Part shown: piece by piece, positions 18,681 to 26,187 of the stretch
Layout of the letters: each line of letters opens with the position of its first letter
Position numbering within the stretch: the stretch's first letter is position 1
NCBI GenBank assembly: GCA_000517005.1
Contig: KI911965.1
Location: 733,362 to 777,224 of the forward strand
Origin: Microvirga lupini
GTDB lineage: Bacteria; Pseudomonadota; Alphaproteobacteria; Rhizobiales; Beijerinckiaceae
Length of the DNA: 43,863 bases
Direction: 5' to 3'
The notes under the pieces: generated by a model
What the model was told of the DNA's origin: nothing
Seen by the model: the letters and a program-made list of their open reading frames with translations, nothing else
Databases searched by the model: none
Made by a program: the position numbers and the translations under genes

Positions 18681-18695
18681 TTAACGGGCTGTTAA
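18681..18695. promoter_or_regulatory. CtrA-type box 1 (TTAA-N7-TTAA)
   Basis: TTAACGGGCTGTTAA matches the CtrA consensus exactly. An overlapping TTAA-N6-TTAA lies at 18671-18684 and a further TTAA at 18699-18702, giving four TTAA words in 32 bp in a GC-rich genome. Confidence 0.7.
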
Positions 18696-18739
18696 GGTTT
18701 AAGAATTCGGAAAGGATTGTGGCATGCCCGCCCCATCCG

Positions 18740-18754
18740 TTAATGACCCGTTAA
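18740..18754. promoter_or_regulatory. CtrA-type box 2 (TTAA-N7-TTAA)
   Basis: TTAATGACCCGTTAA matches the CtrA consensus exactly. It lies between the first CtrA box and the two TGTGGAC motifs at 18767 and 18778. Confidence 0.7.
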
Positions 18755-18865
18755 CGGCGCGGCCCGTGTGGACCGCCTGTGGACGGGGTTGCCGCTTTGT
18801 GATTCACGGCCCAAGAGAAACATCAGATTCTTAGATTCAAAGATTATCTTTTTAAGAGAGGGCCT

Positions 18866-19903
18866 GTGAGCGAGCGTCCCACCAAAGCGATCTTACGCGT
18901 GCTGAACGGCGAGCCGGTCTGGCCTCTGCCGATCTGGATCATGCGCCAGGCCGGCCGTTATCTGCCGGAATACCGCGAGACGCGGAAGCAGGCGGGTTCC
19001 TTCCTCGATCTCTGCTACACCCCGAGACTTGCCGAGGAGGTGACCCTCCAGCCGATCCGCCGCTTCGGCTTCGATGCCTCGATCCTGTTCTCCGACATCC
19101 TGGTCATCCCCCATGCCCTCGGCCAGGACGTGCGCTTCGTCGAGAACGAGGGACCCAAGCTCGATCCGGTCACCTCGGACAAGGATTTTTCGAGGCTTGC
19201 CGACGAGCTGCCGCTGGAGCGACTGAATCCGGTCTTCGAGACGCTCGACCGCCTGAGGCAGTCTCTGCCGAAGGAGACGACGCTTCTCGGCTTCTGCGGT
19301 GCGCCCTGGACGGTGGCGAGCTACATGATCGCCGGCAAGGGCACGCCCGACCAGGCGCCGGCCCGGCTCACGGCCTATCGCGATCCGGCCTTCATGGATG
19401 CACTGATCGAGAAGCTGGTGCGGGCCTCCACGGCCTATCTCATCCGCCAGATCGATGCCGGCGCCGAAGCGGTCCAGATCTTCGAGAGCTTCGGGTCGGC
19501 CCTGCCGCCCGCCCTGTTTGACCGGTTGTCCCTGAACCCGATCCGCCGGATGGTGGAGGGCCTCAAGAGCGCGCGGCCGCAGGCGAAGGCGATCGTGCTC
19601 GTGAGGGGAGGCGGCGCCAATCTCCACCGCATCGCCGCTGCCGGGATCGGCGATGCCCTGGCGCTCGACTGGACGCTCGATCCGGCCGTCGTGCTGCCGA
19701 CCTTGCCGAACACGGTCGCGACCCAGGGCAATCTCGATCCCCTGGCGCTGATCGCCGGCGGCGAGGCGCTGACCAGGGGCGTGGATCATATTCTCAATGC
19801 GGTGCGCGGACGCCCGCACATCTTCAATCTCGGGCACGGCATTCTGCCGGAGACACCGATCGACCATGTCGAGCAGATGATCGCTCGCGTGCGGGGGGCT
19901 TGA
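18866..19903 (+). CDS. hemE: Uroporphyrinogen decarboxylase HemE
   Basis: HemE decarboxylates the four acetate side chains of uroporphyrinogen III to make coproporphyrinogen III in haem synthesis. The 345-residue barrel has the signature IWIMRQAGRYLPEYR at about 24-38, catalytic Asp in ILFSDILVIP and a C-terminal FNLGHGILPETP. The GTG at 18866 is just downstream of the predicted origin, as in Caulobacter. It overlaps or abuts hemJ, so the two form a haem operon. Confidence 0.97.
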   Translation: MSERPTKAILRVLNGEPVWPLPIWIMRQAGRYLPEYRETRKQAGSFLDLCYTPRLAEEVTLQPIRRFGFDASILFSDILVIPHALGQDVRFVENEGPKLDPVTSDKDFSRLADELPLERLNPVFETLDRLRQSLPKETTLLGFCGAPWTVASYMIAGKGTPDQAPARLTAYRDPAFMDALIEKLVRASTAYLIRQIDAGAEAVQIFESFGSALPPALFDRLSLNPIRRMVEGLKSARPQAKAIVLVRGGGANLHRIAAAGIGDALALDWTLDPAVVLPTLPNTVATQGNLDPLALIAGGEALTRGVDHILNAVRGRPHIFNLGHGILPETPIDHVEQMIARVRGA

Positions 19904-19908
19904 ACACG

Positions 19909-20334
19909 ATGCTATATCTCTGGCTCAAAGCGTTTCACGTGATCGCCGTCATCGCCTGGATGGCCGGCATGCTCTATCTGCCGCGCCTCTTCGTCTATCA
20001 TTGCGATGCGCCCAAAGGCTCGATCCAGTCGGAAACCTTCAAGATCATGGAGCGGCGCCTGCTGAAGGCGATCATCAACCCGGCCATGATGGCGACCTGG
20101 GTGCTGGGGCTGTATCTGATCTGGGACGGCGGCTGGTACACCTCCGGCTGGCTGCACGCGAAGGTGCTGCTCGTACTGATCATGTCGGGCCTTCACGGCG
20201 TCTATGTGCGCCGGCTCAAGGAATTCGCCGCGGACAAGAACACGAGGCCCGCGAAATACTACCGCATCCTCAATGAGGTCCCGACAATCCTCCTGATCGG
20301 CATCGTGATCCTGGTGATCGTGAAGCCGTTCTGA
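19909..20334 (+). CDS. hemJ: Protoporphyrinogen IX oxidase HemJ
   Basis: HemJ is the membrane-bound, haem-containing protoporphyrinogen oxidase of many alphaproteobacteria. The 141-residue product begins MLYLWLKAFHVIAVIAWMAG, with a conserved His at residue 10 as a probable haem ligand, and has four hydrophobic helices. I chose the ATG at 19909, about 10 nt after a GGGGGG site; a TTG at 19900 overlaps the hemE stop but is too close to it. Confidence 0.94.
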   Translation: MLYLWLKAFHVIAVIAWMAGMLYLPRLFVYHCDAPKGSIQSETFKIMERRLLKAIINPAMMATWVLGLYLIWDGGWYTSGWLHAKVLLVLIMSGLHGVYVRRLKEFAADKNTRPAKYYRILNEVPTILLIGIVILVIVKPF

Positions 20335-20406
20335 TTTTTTGACGGTGGTGTCATCCCGGACGAAGCGCAGCGAAGATACGGGATCGCGAGACGAGACTGG
20401 CGATGA

Positions 20407-20450
20407 TTCCCTCCCCCTTGCGGGGAGGGATTGAGGGTGGGGGTGGTGTG
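20407..20450. repeat. Family C repeat, copy 1, forward
   Basis: A hairpin CCCTCCCCCTTGCGGGGAGGG is followed by a GGGTGGGGGT tail. An inverted partner is at 20610-20645, with a family B element between them. A lone half of a family A-like sequence (TGTCATCCCGG) sits just upstream at 20349. Confidence 0.75.
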
Positions 20451-20467
20451 ACTGGGTGAGACTTTCC

Positions 20468-20558
20468 CGTCATGGCCGGGCCTGTCCCGGCCATCCCGAT
20501 GCTGTGAAGCGCCGTGCTTTTTCAATCGGGATCACCGGCACAAGGCCGGTGATGATGT
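20468..20558. repeat. Family B palindromic repeat, copy 3
   Basis: This copy is in the opposite orientation to copy 1: GGCCGGGCCTGTCCCGGCC comes first and CACCGGCACAAGGCCGGTG second, with a 25-bp centre that matches copy 1 (GCTGTGAAGCGCC). It lies inside the inverted family C pair, in the 549-bp hemJ-rho gap. Confidence 0.85.
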
Positions 20559-20609
20559 GGTAAAGGGCATTGCCAGGACTCGTCAGGCACAGAGCTCTGA
20601 CTTTCCGAG

Positions 20610-20645
20610 CCCCACCTCTGCCCCTCCCCGCAAGGGGAGGGGATA
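20610..20645. repeat. Family C repeat, copy 1, inverted partner
   Basis: CCCACCTCTG followed by the hairpin CCCCTCCCCGCAAGGGGAGG is the reverse of the copy at 20407, so the two face each other about 160 bp apart. Confidence 0.72.
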
Positions 20646-20699
20646 GGCGCGTATCATCCCGCCTGACGACATCTTGATAATCGAACTTTCCAAACCCTC

Positions 20700-20728
20700 T
20701 TGAGCCCTGGCCCGAATAGGGCTAAATA
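20700..20728 (+). promoter_or_regulatory. Possible promoter upstream of rho
   Basis: TTGAGC and TAAATA are spaced 17 bp apart, a good match to a housekeeping promoter. It would leave a rho leader of about 150 nt that is C-rich and poor in G (CCTCTTCCTC, CCCCGATCTCCCCCC), as expected of a Rho-binding autoregulatory leader. The remaining part of the gap to 20883 shows nothing else. Confidence 0.4.
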
Positions 20729-20883
20729 AGAATCCTCTTCCTCTAAAGACAGGTGCGCTGCACGGGGCCCCCAGGGCTCTCTCAAGTCACCCTCGTGAAC
20801 TGAGCGGCCCTGTCGAACGTTTCCCCGATCTCCCCCCGCGTACAGCCACCCTGCCCGCGATTTTACCCCGAGAGTGTTCCCCG

Positions 20884-22149
20884 ATGAGGGAAATCAAACT
20901 TCAAGACCTGAAATCCAAATCCGCCACCGAACTCATTACCTTTGCCGAAGAGCTCGAGGTCGAGAATGCGAGCACCATGCGCAAGCAGGAGCTCATGTTC
21001 GCCATCCTCAAGCAGCTGGCGGCGCGCGAGGTGGAAATCATTGGCGCCGGCGTCGTCGAGGTGCTGCAGGACGGCTTCGGCTTCCTGCGCTCGGCGGATT
21101 CGAACTACCTGCCCGGCCCCGACGACATCTATGTCTCGCCCTCGCAGATCCGGAAATTCGGCCTGCGCACCGGCGACACGGTGGACGGCCCGATCCGCGG
21201 CCCGAAGGAAGGCGAGCGCTATTTCGCCCTGCTCAAGGTCAACACCATCAATTTCGAGGATCCGGAGAAGATCCGGCACAAGGTCCATTTCGACAACCTG
21301 ACGCCGCTCTTCCCGCACGAGCGCTTCAATCTCGAAATCGCCGATCCGACGCGGAAGGATTTCTCGCCGCGCATCATCGACATCGTGTCGCCCATCGGCA
21401 AGGGCCAGCGCGCGCTCATCGTCGCGCCGCCGCGCACCGGTAAGACCGTGCTGATGCAGAACGTGGCGCAGTCGATCACCACCAATCACCCCGAGTGCTA
21501 CCTTATCGTGCTGCTCATCGACGAGCGCCCGGAGGAAGTGACCGACATGCAGCGCTCGGTGAAGGGCGAGGTCGTGGCCTCCACCTTCGACGAGCCGGCG
21601 ACCCGCCACGTGCAGGTGGCCGAGATGGTGATCGAGAAGGCCAAGCGCCTCGTGGAGCACGGCCGCGACGTGGTCATCCTGCTCGACTCGATCACGCGCC
21701 TGGGACGGGCCTACAACACGGTGGTGCCGTCTTCCGGCAAGGTGCTCACCGGCGGTGTCGACGCCAACGCTCTGCAGCGTCCGAAGCGCTTCTTCGGTGC
21801 GGCGCGCAACATCGAGGAGGGCGGTTCGCTCACCATCATCGCCACCGCGCTGATCGATACCGGCTCGCGCATGGACGAGGTGATCTTCGAAGAGTTCAAG
21901 GGTACGGGCAACTCGGAAATCATCCTCGACCGCAAGGTCGCCGACAAGCGCACCTTCCCGGCTATCGACATCACCCGCTCCGGCACCCGTAAGGAAGAAC
22001 TGCTGGTGCCGAGCGACACGCTCAAGAAGATGTACGTGCTGCGCCGCATCCTCAATCCGATGGGCACGGTCGACGCCATCGAGTTCCTGCTCGACAAGCT
22101 GCGCCAGACCAAGTCGAACCAGGAATTCTTCGACTCGATGAATACCTGA
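20884..22149 (+). CDS. rho: Transcription termination factor Rho
   Basis: Rho is the hexameric RNA helicase that ends many transcripts. The 421-residue product has an N-terminal helical domain starting [20 protein letters not shown], a cold-shock RNA-binding domain at about 50-125 (DGFGFLRS), Walker [12 protein letters not shown] at 181-191, [11 protein letters not shown] and the C-terminal ATPase core. Length is normal. It carries its own hairpin terminator. Confidence 0.98.
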   Translation: MREIKLQDLKSKSATELITFAEELEVENASTMRKQELMFAILKQLAAREVEIIGAGVVEVLQDGFGFLRSADSNYLPGPDDIYVSPSQIRKFGLRTGDTVDGPIRGPKEGERYFALLKVNTINFEDPEKIRHKVHFDNLTPLFPHERFNLEIADPTRKDFSPRIIDIVSPIGKGQRALIVAPPRTGKTVLMQNVAQSITTNHPECYLIVLLIDERPEEVTDMQRSVKGEVVASTFDEPATRHVQVAEMVIEKAKRLVEHGRDVVILLDSITRLGRAYNTVVPSSGKVLTGGVDANALQRPKRFFGAARNIEEGGSLTIIATALIDTGSRMDEVIFEEFKGTGNSEIILDRKVADKRTFPAIDITRSGTRKEELLVPSDTLKKMYVLRRILNPMGTVDAIEFLLDKLRQTKSNQEFFDSMNT

Positions 22150-22177
22150 GGCGGACCATCCGCCTGCGGAATTTTGG

Positions 22178-22210
22178 CCCCATCCTCTCACGCGAGAGGG
22201 TGGGGTTTTT
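22178..22210 (+). terminator. Intrinsic terminator of rho
   Basis: CCCCATCCTCTC pairs with GAGAGGGTGGGG (12 bp with one T-G pair) across an ACGC loop and is followed by TTTTT. It starts 28 bp after the rho stop, between rho and the convergent small membrane protein gene. Confidence 0.9.
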
Positions 22211-22217
22211 GTCTGCG

Positions 22218-22316
22218 TCACAATACGCCCATCAGCCACAGCACGATCAGGGTCAGCACGGCGGAAACGAGGAGCGAACCTGCGCAGCCCAGCCGGTTCG
22301 AGAAGAACAGGACCAT
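22218..22316 (-). CDS. Predicted 32-residue single-span membrane protein
   Basis: The minus-strand reading frame starts MVLFFSNRLGCAGSLLVSAV, continues as a hydrophobic helix and ends GVL. GGGAG lies 5 nt upstream of the ATG at 22316; an in-frame ATG at 22328 would add four residues. Small proteins with an LFFSNRLGC-like start seem to recur in related bacteria, which I recall but cannot verify here. Function unknown. It lies downstream of the EamA gene (stop at 22349) on the same strand. Confidence 0.55.
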   Translation of the reverse strand: MVLFFSNRLGCAGSLLVSAVLTLIVLWLMGVL

Positions 22317-22348
22317 CGCCACTCCCATGTGGTGTCATGCGCGTCCCG

Positions 22349-23269
22349 TCATCTCGTCGCTGCAGAACCGAAGACGCCGCTTGCCAGCACAACGCCCAAC
22401 GTCGCCAATGTTATCCCGACGAGAGCGGTGGCATCCGGGACCTCGCCGAGAACGGGAACGGCGATCAAGGCCGCCAGCACGATCGACAGGGGCGACACGG
22501 CGGCCGCGCGTGAGGCACCGAGACGATCGACGGCGATTCCGTAAAGGAGGATTCCGACGACACCGGAGAAGAAACCCTGCAGGATTGCCTGCAGGATGAT
22601 GGGGCCGGCCAGTCCGTCGCCGAGCGCACGGACCAGGGACGGGGTGCCGAGCGGCAGAAGGATCAGGAAGGACCACAGCCCGATGAGAGCGGCCGCCTGA
22701 AGGGCGGACAACCCGCTGCGGCGATAGGCATGGGTGTAGATCCCCCACAGGCAGGCGCCGCTCAACAGCAGGAGATGTCCGCGCCAGGCGCCGTTGCCGG
22801 CGTAAAGCAACCCGTAACCGCCGATGCAGAGAACGCCGATCAGGATGAGCGCGAAGCCGGCGAGTCTGAAGCGCCCGAGCCGCTCGCCGAAGACGAGCCA
22901 GCCGACCAGCGCCACGAAGAGCGGCATGGTGCCGGGTAAGAGCGGTCCGATCTCCGCCGCCGGGGCGAATTGCATGCCGAGCGCCACGACGAGAAAGAAC
23001 GGAGCGCCCGAGCCGAGGAGCCCGAGACCTTTCCAGAAACCAAGACCTTTCGGGAACAGGCCGATCCGCCAGCTGATCGGGAGGAGCAGGAGGGCCGGGA
23101 CTCCGAATCGGAGGAGGCCGATGGCGGCCGGCGGCAGATCATGGGTCACCGCATGGCGGGTCGCGACTGCCCACACGGCCCAGATCGTCACGGTGACGAA
23201 AGCGGCAAGCCACCCGGTCAGGGCAGGGCGGGTTCGCGCCTGGGGCGCGGGACAAGCAAGGTCGGACAT
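22349..23269 (-). CDS. EamA-family (DMT) transporter
   Basis: The 306-residue protein has ten hydrophobic helices in two EamA repeats, with the typical FGERLGRFRLAGFALILIGV at the end of the first and ILLYGIAVDRLGASRAA in the second. Such transporters often export amino acids or metabolites; the substrate cannot be read here. GGAGG precedes the ATG at 23269. It is divergent from an Lrp/AsnC regulator gene 123 bp away, which suggests the regulator controls it and that the cargo is an amino acid. Confidence 0.9.
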   Translation of the reverse strand: MSDLACPAPQARTRPALTGWLAAFVTVTIWAVWAVATRHAVTHDLPPAAIGLLRFGVPALLLLPISWRIGLFPKGLGFWKGLGLLGSGAPFFLVVALGMQFAPAAEIGPLLPGTMPLFVALVGWLVFGERLGRFRLAGFALILIGVLCIGGYGLLYAGNGAWRGHLLLLSGACLWGIYTHAYRRSGLSALQAAALIGLWSFLILLPLGTPSLVRALGDGLAGPIILQAILQGFFSGVVGILLYGIAVDRLGASRAAAVSPLSIVLAALIAVPVLGEVPDATALVGITLATLGVVLASGVFGSAATR

Positions 23270-23366
23270 GGCGAGCCTCCATCGATCTCCTTGAGCATAA
23301 GCTTTCAGGGCAGGGCATGTCCTTGCGAAGTTCAGCTTGATGATTGCGAATTTTTGGCAGAAAATT

Positions 23367-23388
23367 GCGTGAGAACGGGTTTTCACGC
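23367..23388. promoter_or_regulatory. Candidate operator between EamA and Lrp/AsnC genes
   Basis: GCGTGAGAA and TTTTCACGC form a 9-bp inverted repeat (one mismatch) around a CGGG centre. It ends 4 bp before the regulator's ATG, where a ribosome site would be expected but none is evident, consistent with autoregulation. Confidence 0.45.
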
Positions 23389-23392
23389 AGCC

Positions 23393-23902
23393 ATGCCCTA
23401 TATCAATCTCGACGCTATCGACCTGCGGATCATGAACGCCCTCCAGAGCGACGGGCGGCTCACCAACCAGGAACTGGCCGATCAGGTCGGCCTCTCGCCC
23501 TCGCCCTGCCTGCGGCGGGTCAGGCGCCTGGAGCGCGACGGCTTCATCCGCACCTACCGGGCTGTGCTCGACCGGGACTCCGTGGGCCTCGGCCTCACCG
23601 TCTTCGTCGAGATCAAGGTCGAGAAGCATTCCCGCGACAATGCGCAGGCGCTCCAGCAGGCGCTCGCCGCCCTGCCGGAGGTGGTGGCCTGCCACATGGT
23701 TTCCGGCACGGCCGATTTCATCGCCGAGATCGTGGTGACCAATCTCAAGGCCTACGAGAGGCTCCTGACGGAAAAGCTCCTGGTCTTGCCGATGATCGGC
23801 GATATCCGCTCCAACTTCGCCCTCACCCGCGTTAAATCCGACGCGGCCCTGCCGCTCACGCATCTGAAGCGGGAGGTGGAGAGGCGGGAGCCGGATTGCT
23901 GA
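23393..23902 (+). CDS. Lrp/AsnC-family transcriptional regulator
   Basis: The 169-residue protein has an N-terminal HTH (LDAIDLRIMNALQSDGRLTN, then LADQVGLSPSPCLRRVRRLE) and a C-terminal RAM ligand domain (VVACHMVSGTADFIAEIVV). Such proteins sense amino acids. The ATG at 23393 is chosen because the family starts at this point; the frame remains open far upstream in the opposite gene. Confidence 0.93.
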   Translation: MPYINLDAIDLRIMNALQSDGRLTNQELADQVGLSPSPCLRRVRRLERDGFIRTYRAVLDRDSVGLGLTVFVEIKVEKHSRDNAQALQQALAALPEVVACHMVSGTADFIAEIVVTNLKAYERLLTEKLLVLPMIGDIRSNFALTRVKSDAALPLTHLKREVERREPDC

Positions 23903-23915
23903 GGAAGCGCTCCGC

Positions 23916-24014
23916 TGCCATCCCCGGCGGCCGCAGGCCGGGAAGGGGATCCTCTCACATGCACTGCAGCCATGGATTCCCTTTCCCTCCGCTATGCTTC
24001 GGCCGGGAATGACA
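23916..24014. repeat. Family A palindromic repeat, copy 4
   Basis: Starts TGCCATCCCCGGCGG and ends GGGAATGACA with inner arms GGGAAGGGGATCC and GGATTCCCTTTCCC. It fills the gap between the convergent Lrp/AsnC and DUF255 genes. Confidence 0.83.
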
Positions 24015-24027
24015 TTGGGAGATTAAC

Positions 24028-26064
24028 CTAATCCCCACTCGCTGCACTGTGCCCTTGCTCCGGCATCAGCATCTCCGCCACCCTGGCCATCAACCCGTCT
24101 GCATCCGTGACCGGCAGGGAGCAGCGCATGCCGGCACAGACGAGGGCCTGGGCTTGCGGGCCCGAGGCGGCAAGGGCCCTGGCCGGATGGTTGTCGTCGA
24201 GGACCTCGTCCCCGCGCAGCCGCCGGACGCTACGGTCGGGGTAGGGGGTCTTTAGGGCGGTCTCGAACAAGGCTTCAGCGTCGTCTCCGGTGACGAGGAT
24301 GCTCAGGCCCCGCAGGTGCAGGTCGAGGGCGTTGAGGATCGAGGTATGGCCGAGAGGGGCCGAGCGGGCGACGCCCACGAGGTGATCCAGGATATCCGAG
24401 GCCTGTTGGAGATCGTCCTGTGACTCCGTGATCTGCGCCAGCCGGACGAGGGCCTCGGCGAAGACGCCGTTGGCGTTGGGCACCGCATCGTCATGGGTAG
24501 GCTGAGGACGCACGAGCAAAGGGTCCGCTCCCTGAGCGGTCATGGCGAGGCAGCCGGTCTCCTCGACCACGAACTCCGAGAGCAGCGCGTCGCGCCAGGA
24601 CTGAGCGTCCCGGAGATAGGCGGCTTCGGAAGTCGCCTCGTAGAGGGCGAGCGCCGCCCGCATCATGGCGGCATGGTCGAGGGCGAAGCCCGGGAAGATC
24701 AGCGCGCCGCCGCGCCAGGAATGACCGAGCCGGCCGTCGCGGCTCATCGATTCAGAGATGAAACGATAGGCTTGGGACGCGAGACCGAGCCAGTCCGGAC
24801 GGCCGAGAAGGGGAGAGGCCCGCACGAGGCTCGCGATCATCAGCCCGTTCCAATCCGCGAGCACTTTGTCGTCCAGGCCGGGCCTCACCCGCGAAACCCG
24901 CCGCTCCAGAAGCTTGGCCCGCATGGCGGCGAGCCGCTTTTCCACCGCAGGGGGCGCCTCGCCGGAGATGAGGCGGTTCGGGATGTTATGGCCTTCGAAA
25001 TTGCCTTCCTCGGTGATGTCATAGACCCGCGCGAAGAAGGAGGCATCCTCATCGCCTAAGATCGCGCGGATCTCCGCGAGGCTCCAGACATAGAAGCGGC
25101 CTTCCTCGCCCTCCGAATCCGCATCGAGGCTCGATGCGAAGGCGCCCTCAGGTAGAGTCATCTCCCGCTTGAGCCAGGCGCCGATGCCCTCGGCCGCATC
25201 CCGGAAGAGGGCGCGGCCGGTCTCCGCGTAGGCAAGGGCGTAAAGCTCCAGGAGCTGCGCATTGTCGTAGAGCATCTTCTCGAAATGCGGCACGAGCCAG
25301 CGCTCGTCGACGGAGTAACGCGCGAAGCCGCCACCGACATGATCATGGATGCCGCCGAGCGCCATCCGCTCCAGGGTCAGGAGGAAGCGCCTCTTCGCCT
25401 CCTCGTCGCCGCTGCGGCCAGCATAGCGGTAGAGATATTCGAGGATGGGCGGATTGGGGAATTTCGGCGCACCCTGCAGCCCACCGTTCTCCGTGTCGAT
25501 CAGCTCGGAGAGACGCAGCCCCATGCGATCGAGATCGGCGAGGCCGAGTATGCCGCCGTCGCTCCGGTCCACCCTGGTGAGGTTCTGCTTGATCGCATCC
25601 CGGTTCTTGAGGATCCGTTCCGGTTCGGTGTGATAGAGGCGGCTGATTTCGCGCAGCACGCCGACGAAGCCGGGCCGGCCGAAGTGCGGTTCCTTCGGAA
25701 AATAGGTGCCGCCCCAGAACGGTTCGCCGTCGGGCGTCAGGAACATGGTGAGCGGCCAGCCGCCGGGCTCGCCCAGGAGGTGGAGCGCGCTCATATAGAC
25801 ATGGTCCACATCCGGCCGTTCCTCGCGGTCGACCTTGATATTGACGAAGAGCTCGTTCATGACTGCGGCCACGTCCGGGTCCTCGAAGCTCTCATGGGCC
25901 ATCACGTGGCACCAGTGGCAGGCCGCGTAGCCGATGGAGATCAGGACCGGCCTATTGAGCCGCCTGGCTTCGGCCAGGGCCTCGGGTCCCCATTCCCACC
26001 AATGGACAGGATTGTCCCTGTGCTGCAGAAGGTAGGGGGAGCTGGCTGCTTTCAGGCGATTCAT
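24028..26064 (-). CDS. Thioredoxin-domain DUF255 protein (YyaL/SSP411 family)
   Basis: The 678-residue protein joins an N-terminal thioredoxin-like DUF255 domain to an (alpha/alpha)6-barrel-like C-terminal part. Residues 1-60 include [18 protein letters not shown] and [16 protein letters not shown] with Cys49 and Cys52. Human SSP411/SPATA20 is the best known relative; the bacterial role is not established. Length is normal. It is transcribed alone, convergent with the Lrp/AsnC gene and divergent from mnmE. Confidence 0.92.
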   Translation of the reverse strand: MNRLKAASSPYLLQHRDNPVHWWEWGPEALAEARRLNRPVLISIGYAACHWCHVMAHESFEDPDVAAVMNELFVNIKVDREERPDVDHVYMSALHLLGEPGGWPLTMFLTPDGEPFWGGTYFPKEPHFGRPGFVGVLREISRLYHTEPERILKNRDAIKQNLTRVDRSDGGILGLADLDRMGLRLSELIDTENGGLQGAPKFPNPPILEYLYRYAGRSGDEEAKRRFLLTLERMALGGIHDHVGGGFARYSVDERWLVPHFEKMLYDNAQLLELYALAYAETGRALFRDAAEGIGAWLKREMTLPEGAFASSLDADSEGEEGRFYVWSLAEIRAILGDEDASFFARVYDITEEGNFEGHNIPNRLISGEAPPAVEKRLAAMRAKLLERRVSRVRPGLDDKVLADWNGLMIASLVRASPLLGRPDWLGLASQAYRFISESMSRDGRLGHSWRGGALIFPGFALDHAAMMRAALALYEATSEAAYLRDAQSWRDALLSEFVVEETGCLAMTAQGADPLLVRPQPTHDDAVPNANGVFAEALVRLAQITESQDDLQQASDILDHLVGVARSAPLGHTSILNALDLHLRGLSILVTGDDAEALFETALKTPYPDRSVRRLRGDEVLDDNHPARALAASGPQAQALVCAGMRCSLPVTDADGLMARVAEMLMPEQGHSAASGD

Positions 26065-26187
26065 CTGTCCTGCTCCGGTTTCGGCGTTAGGCTTGATCGA
26101 TTCGGATCAGAACCGATCCTGACCGCGCCTCATGTTTTAAGACTTCATCAACCATAAATCCTCTTCGGTTCAACGAGGTTCATCCTC

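Larger units (their letters stand above)
18486..18865. other. oriC: Predicted chromosomal replication origin (oriC)
   Basis: The 380-bp gap between divergent ppsR and hemE holds a perfect DnaA box TTATCCACA (minus strand, 18519-18527). Four more TGTGG motifs point the same way (18561, 18718, 18767, 18778). There are two exact TTAA-N7-TTAA CtrA-type boxes, eight GANTC sites and an AT-rich stretch at 18816-18858. In Caulobacter crescentus oriC lies between hemE and the DUF299 gene with the same flanking order. The DnaA box is close to ppsR and the AT-rich part close to hemE. Confidence 0.8.

Noticed and set aside
19929..19944. A partial parS-like sequence, GTTTCACGTGA, in hemJ
   Set aside because: Only 11 of 16 positions match and the right arm is lost; it lies in a conserved coding region (KAFHVIAV).
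20349..20387. A seventh family A repeat in the hemJ-rho gap
   Set aside because: Only one diverged arm (TGTCATCCCGGACG) is present and no inverted partner follows, so I treat it as a remnant.
20863..22392. A 509-residue minus-strand frame opposite rho
   Set aside because: It crosses the rho terminator and lies opposite a highly conserved gene.
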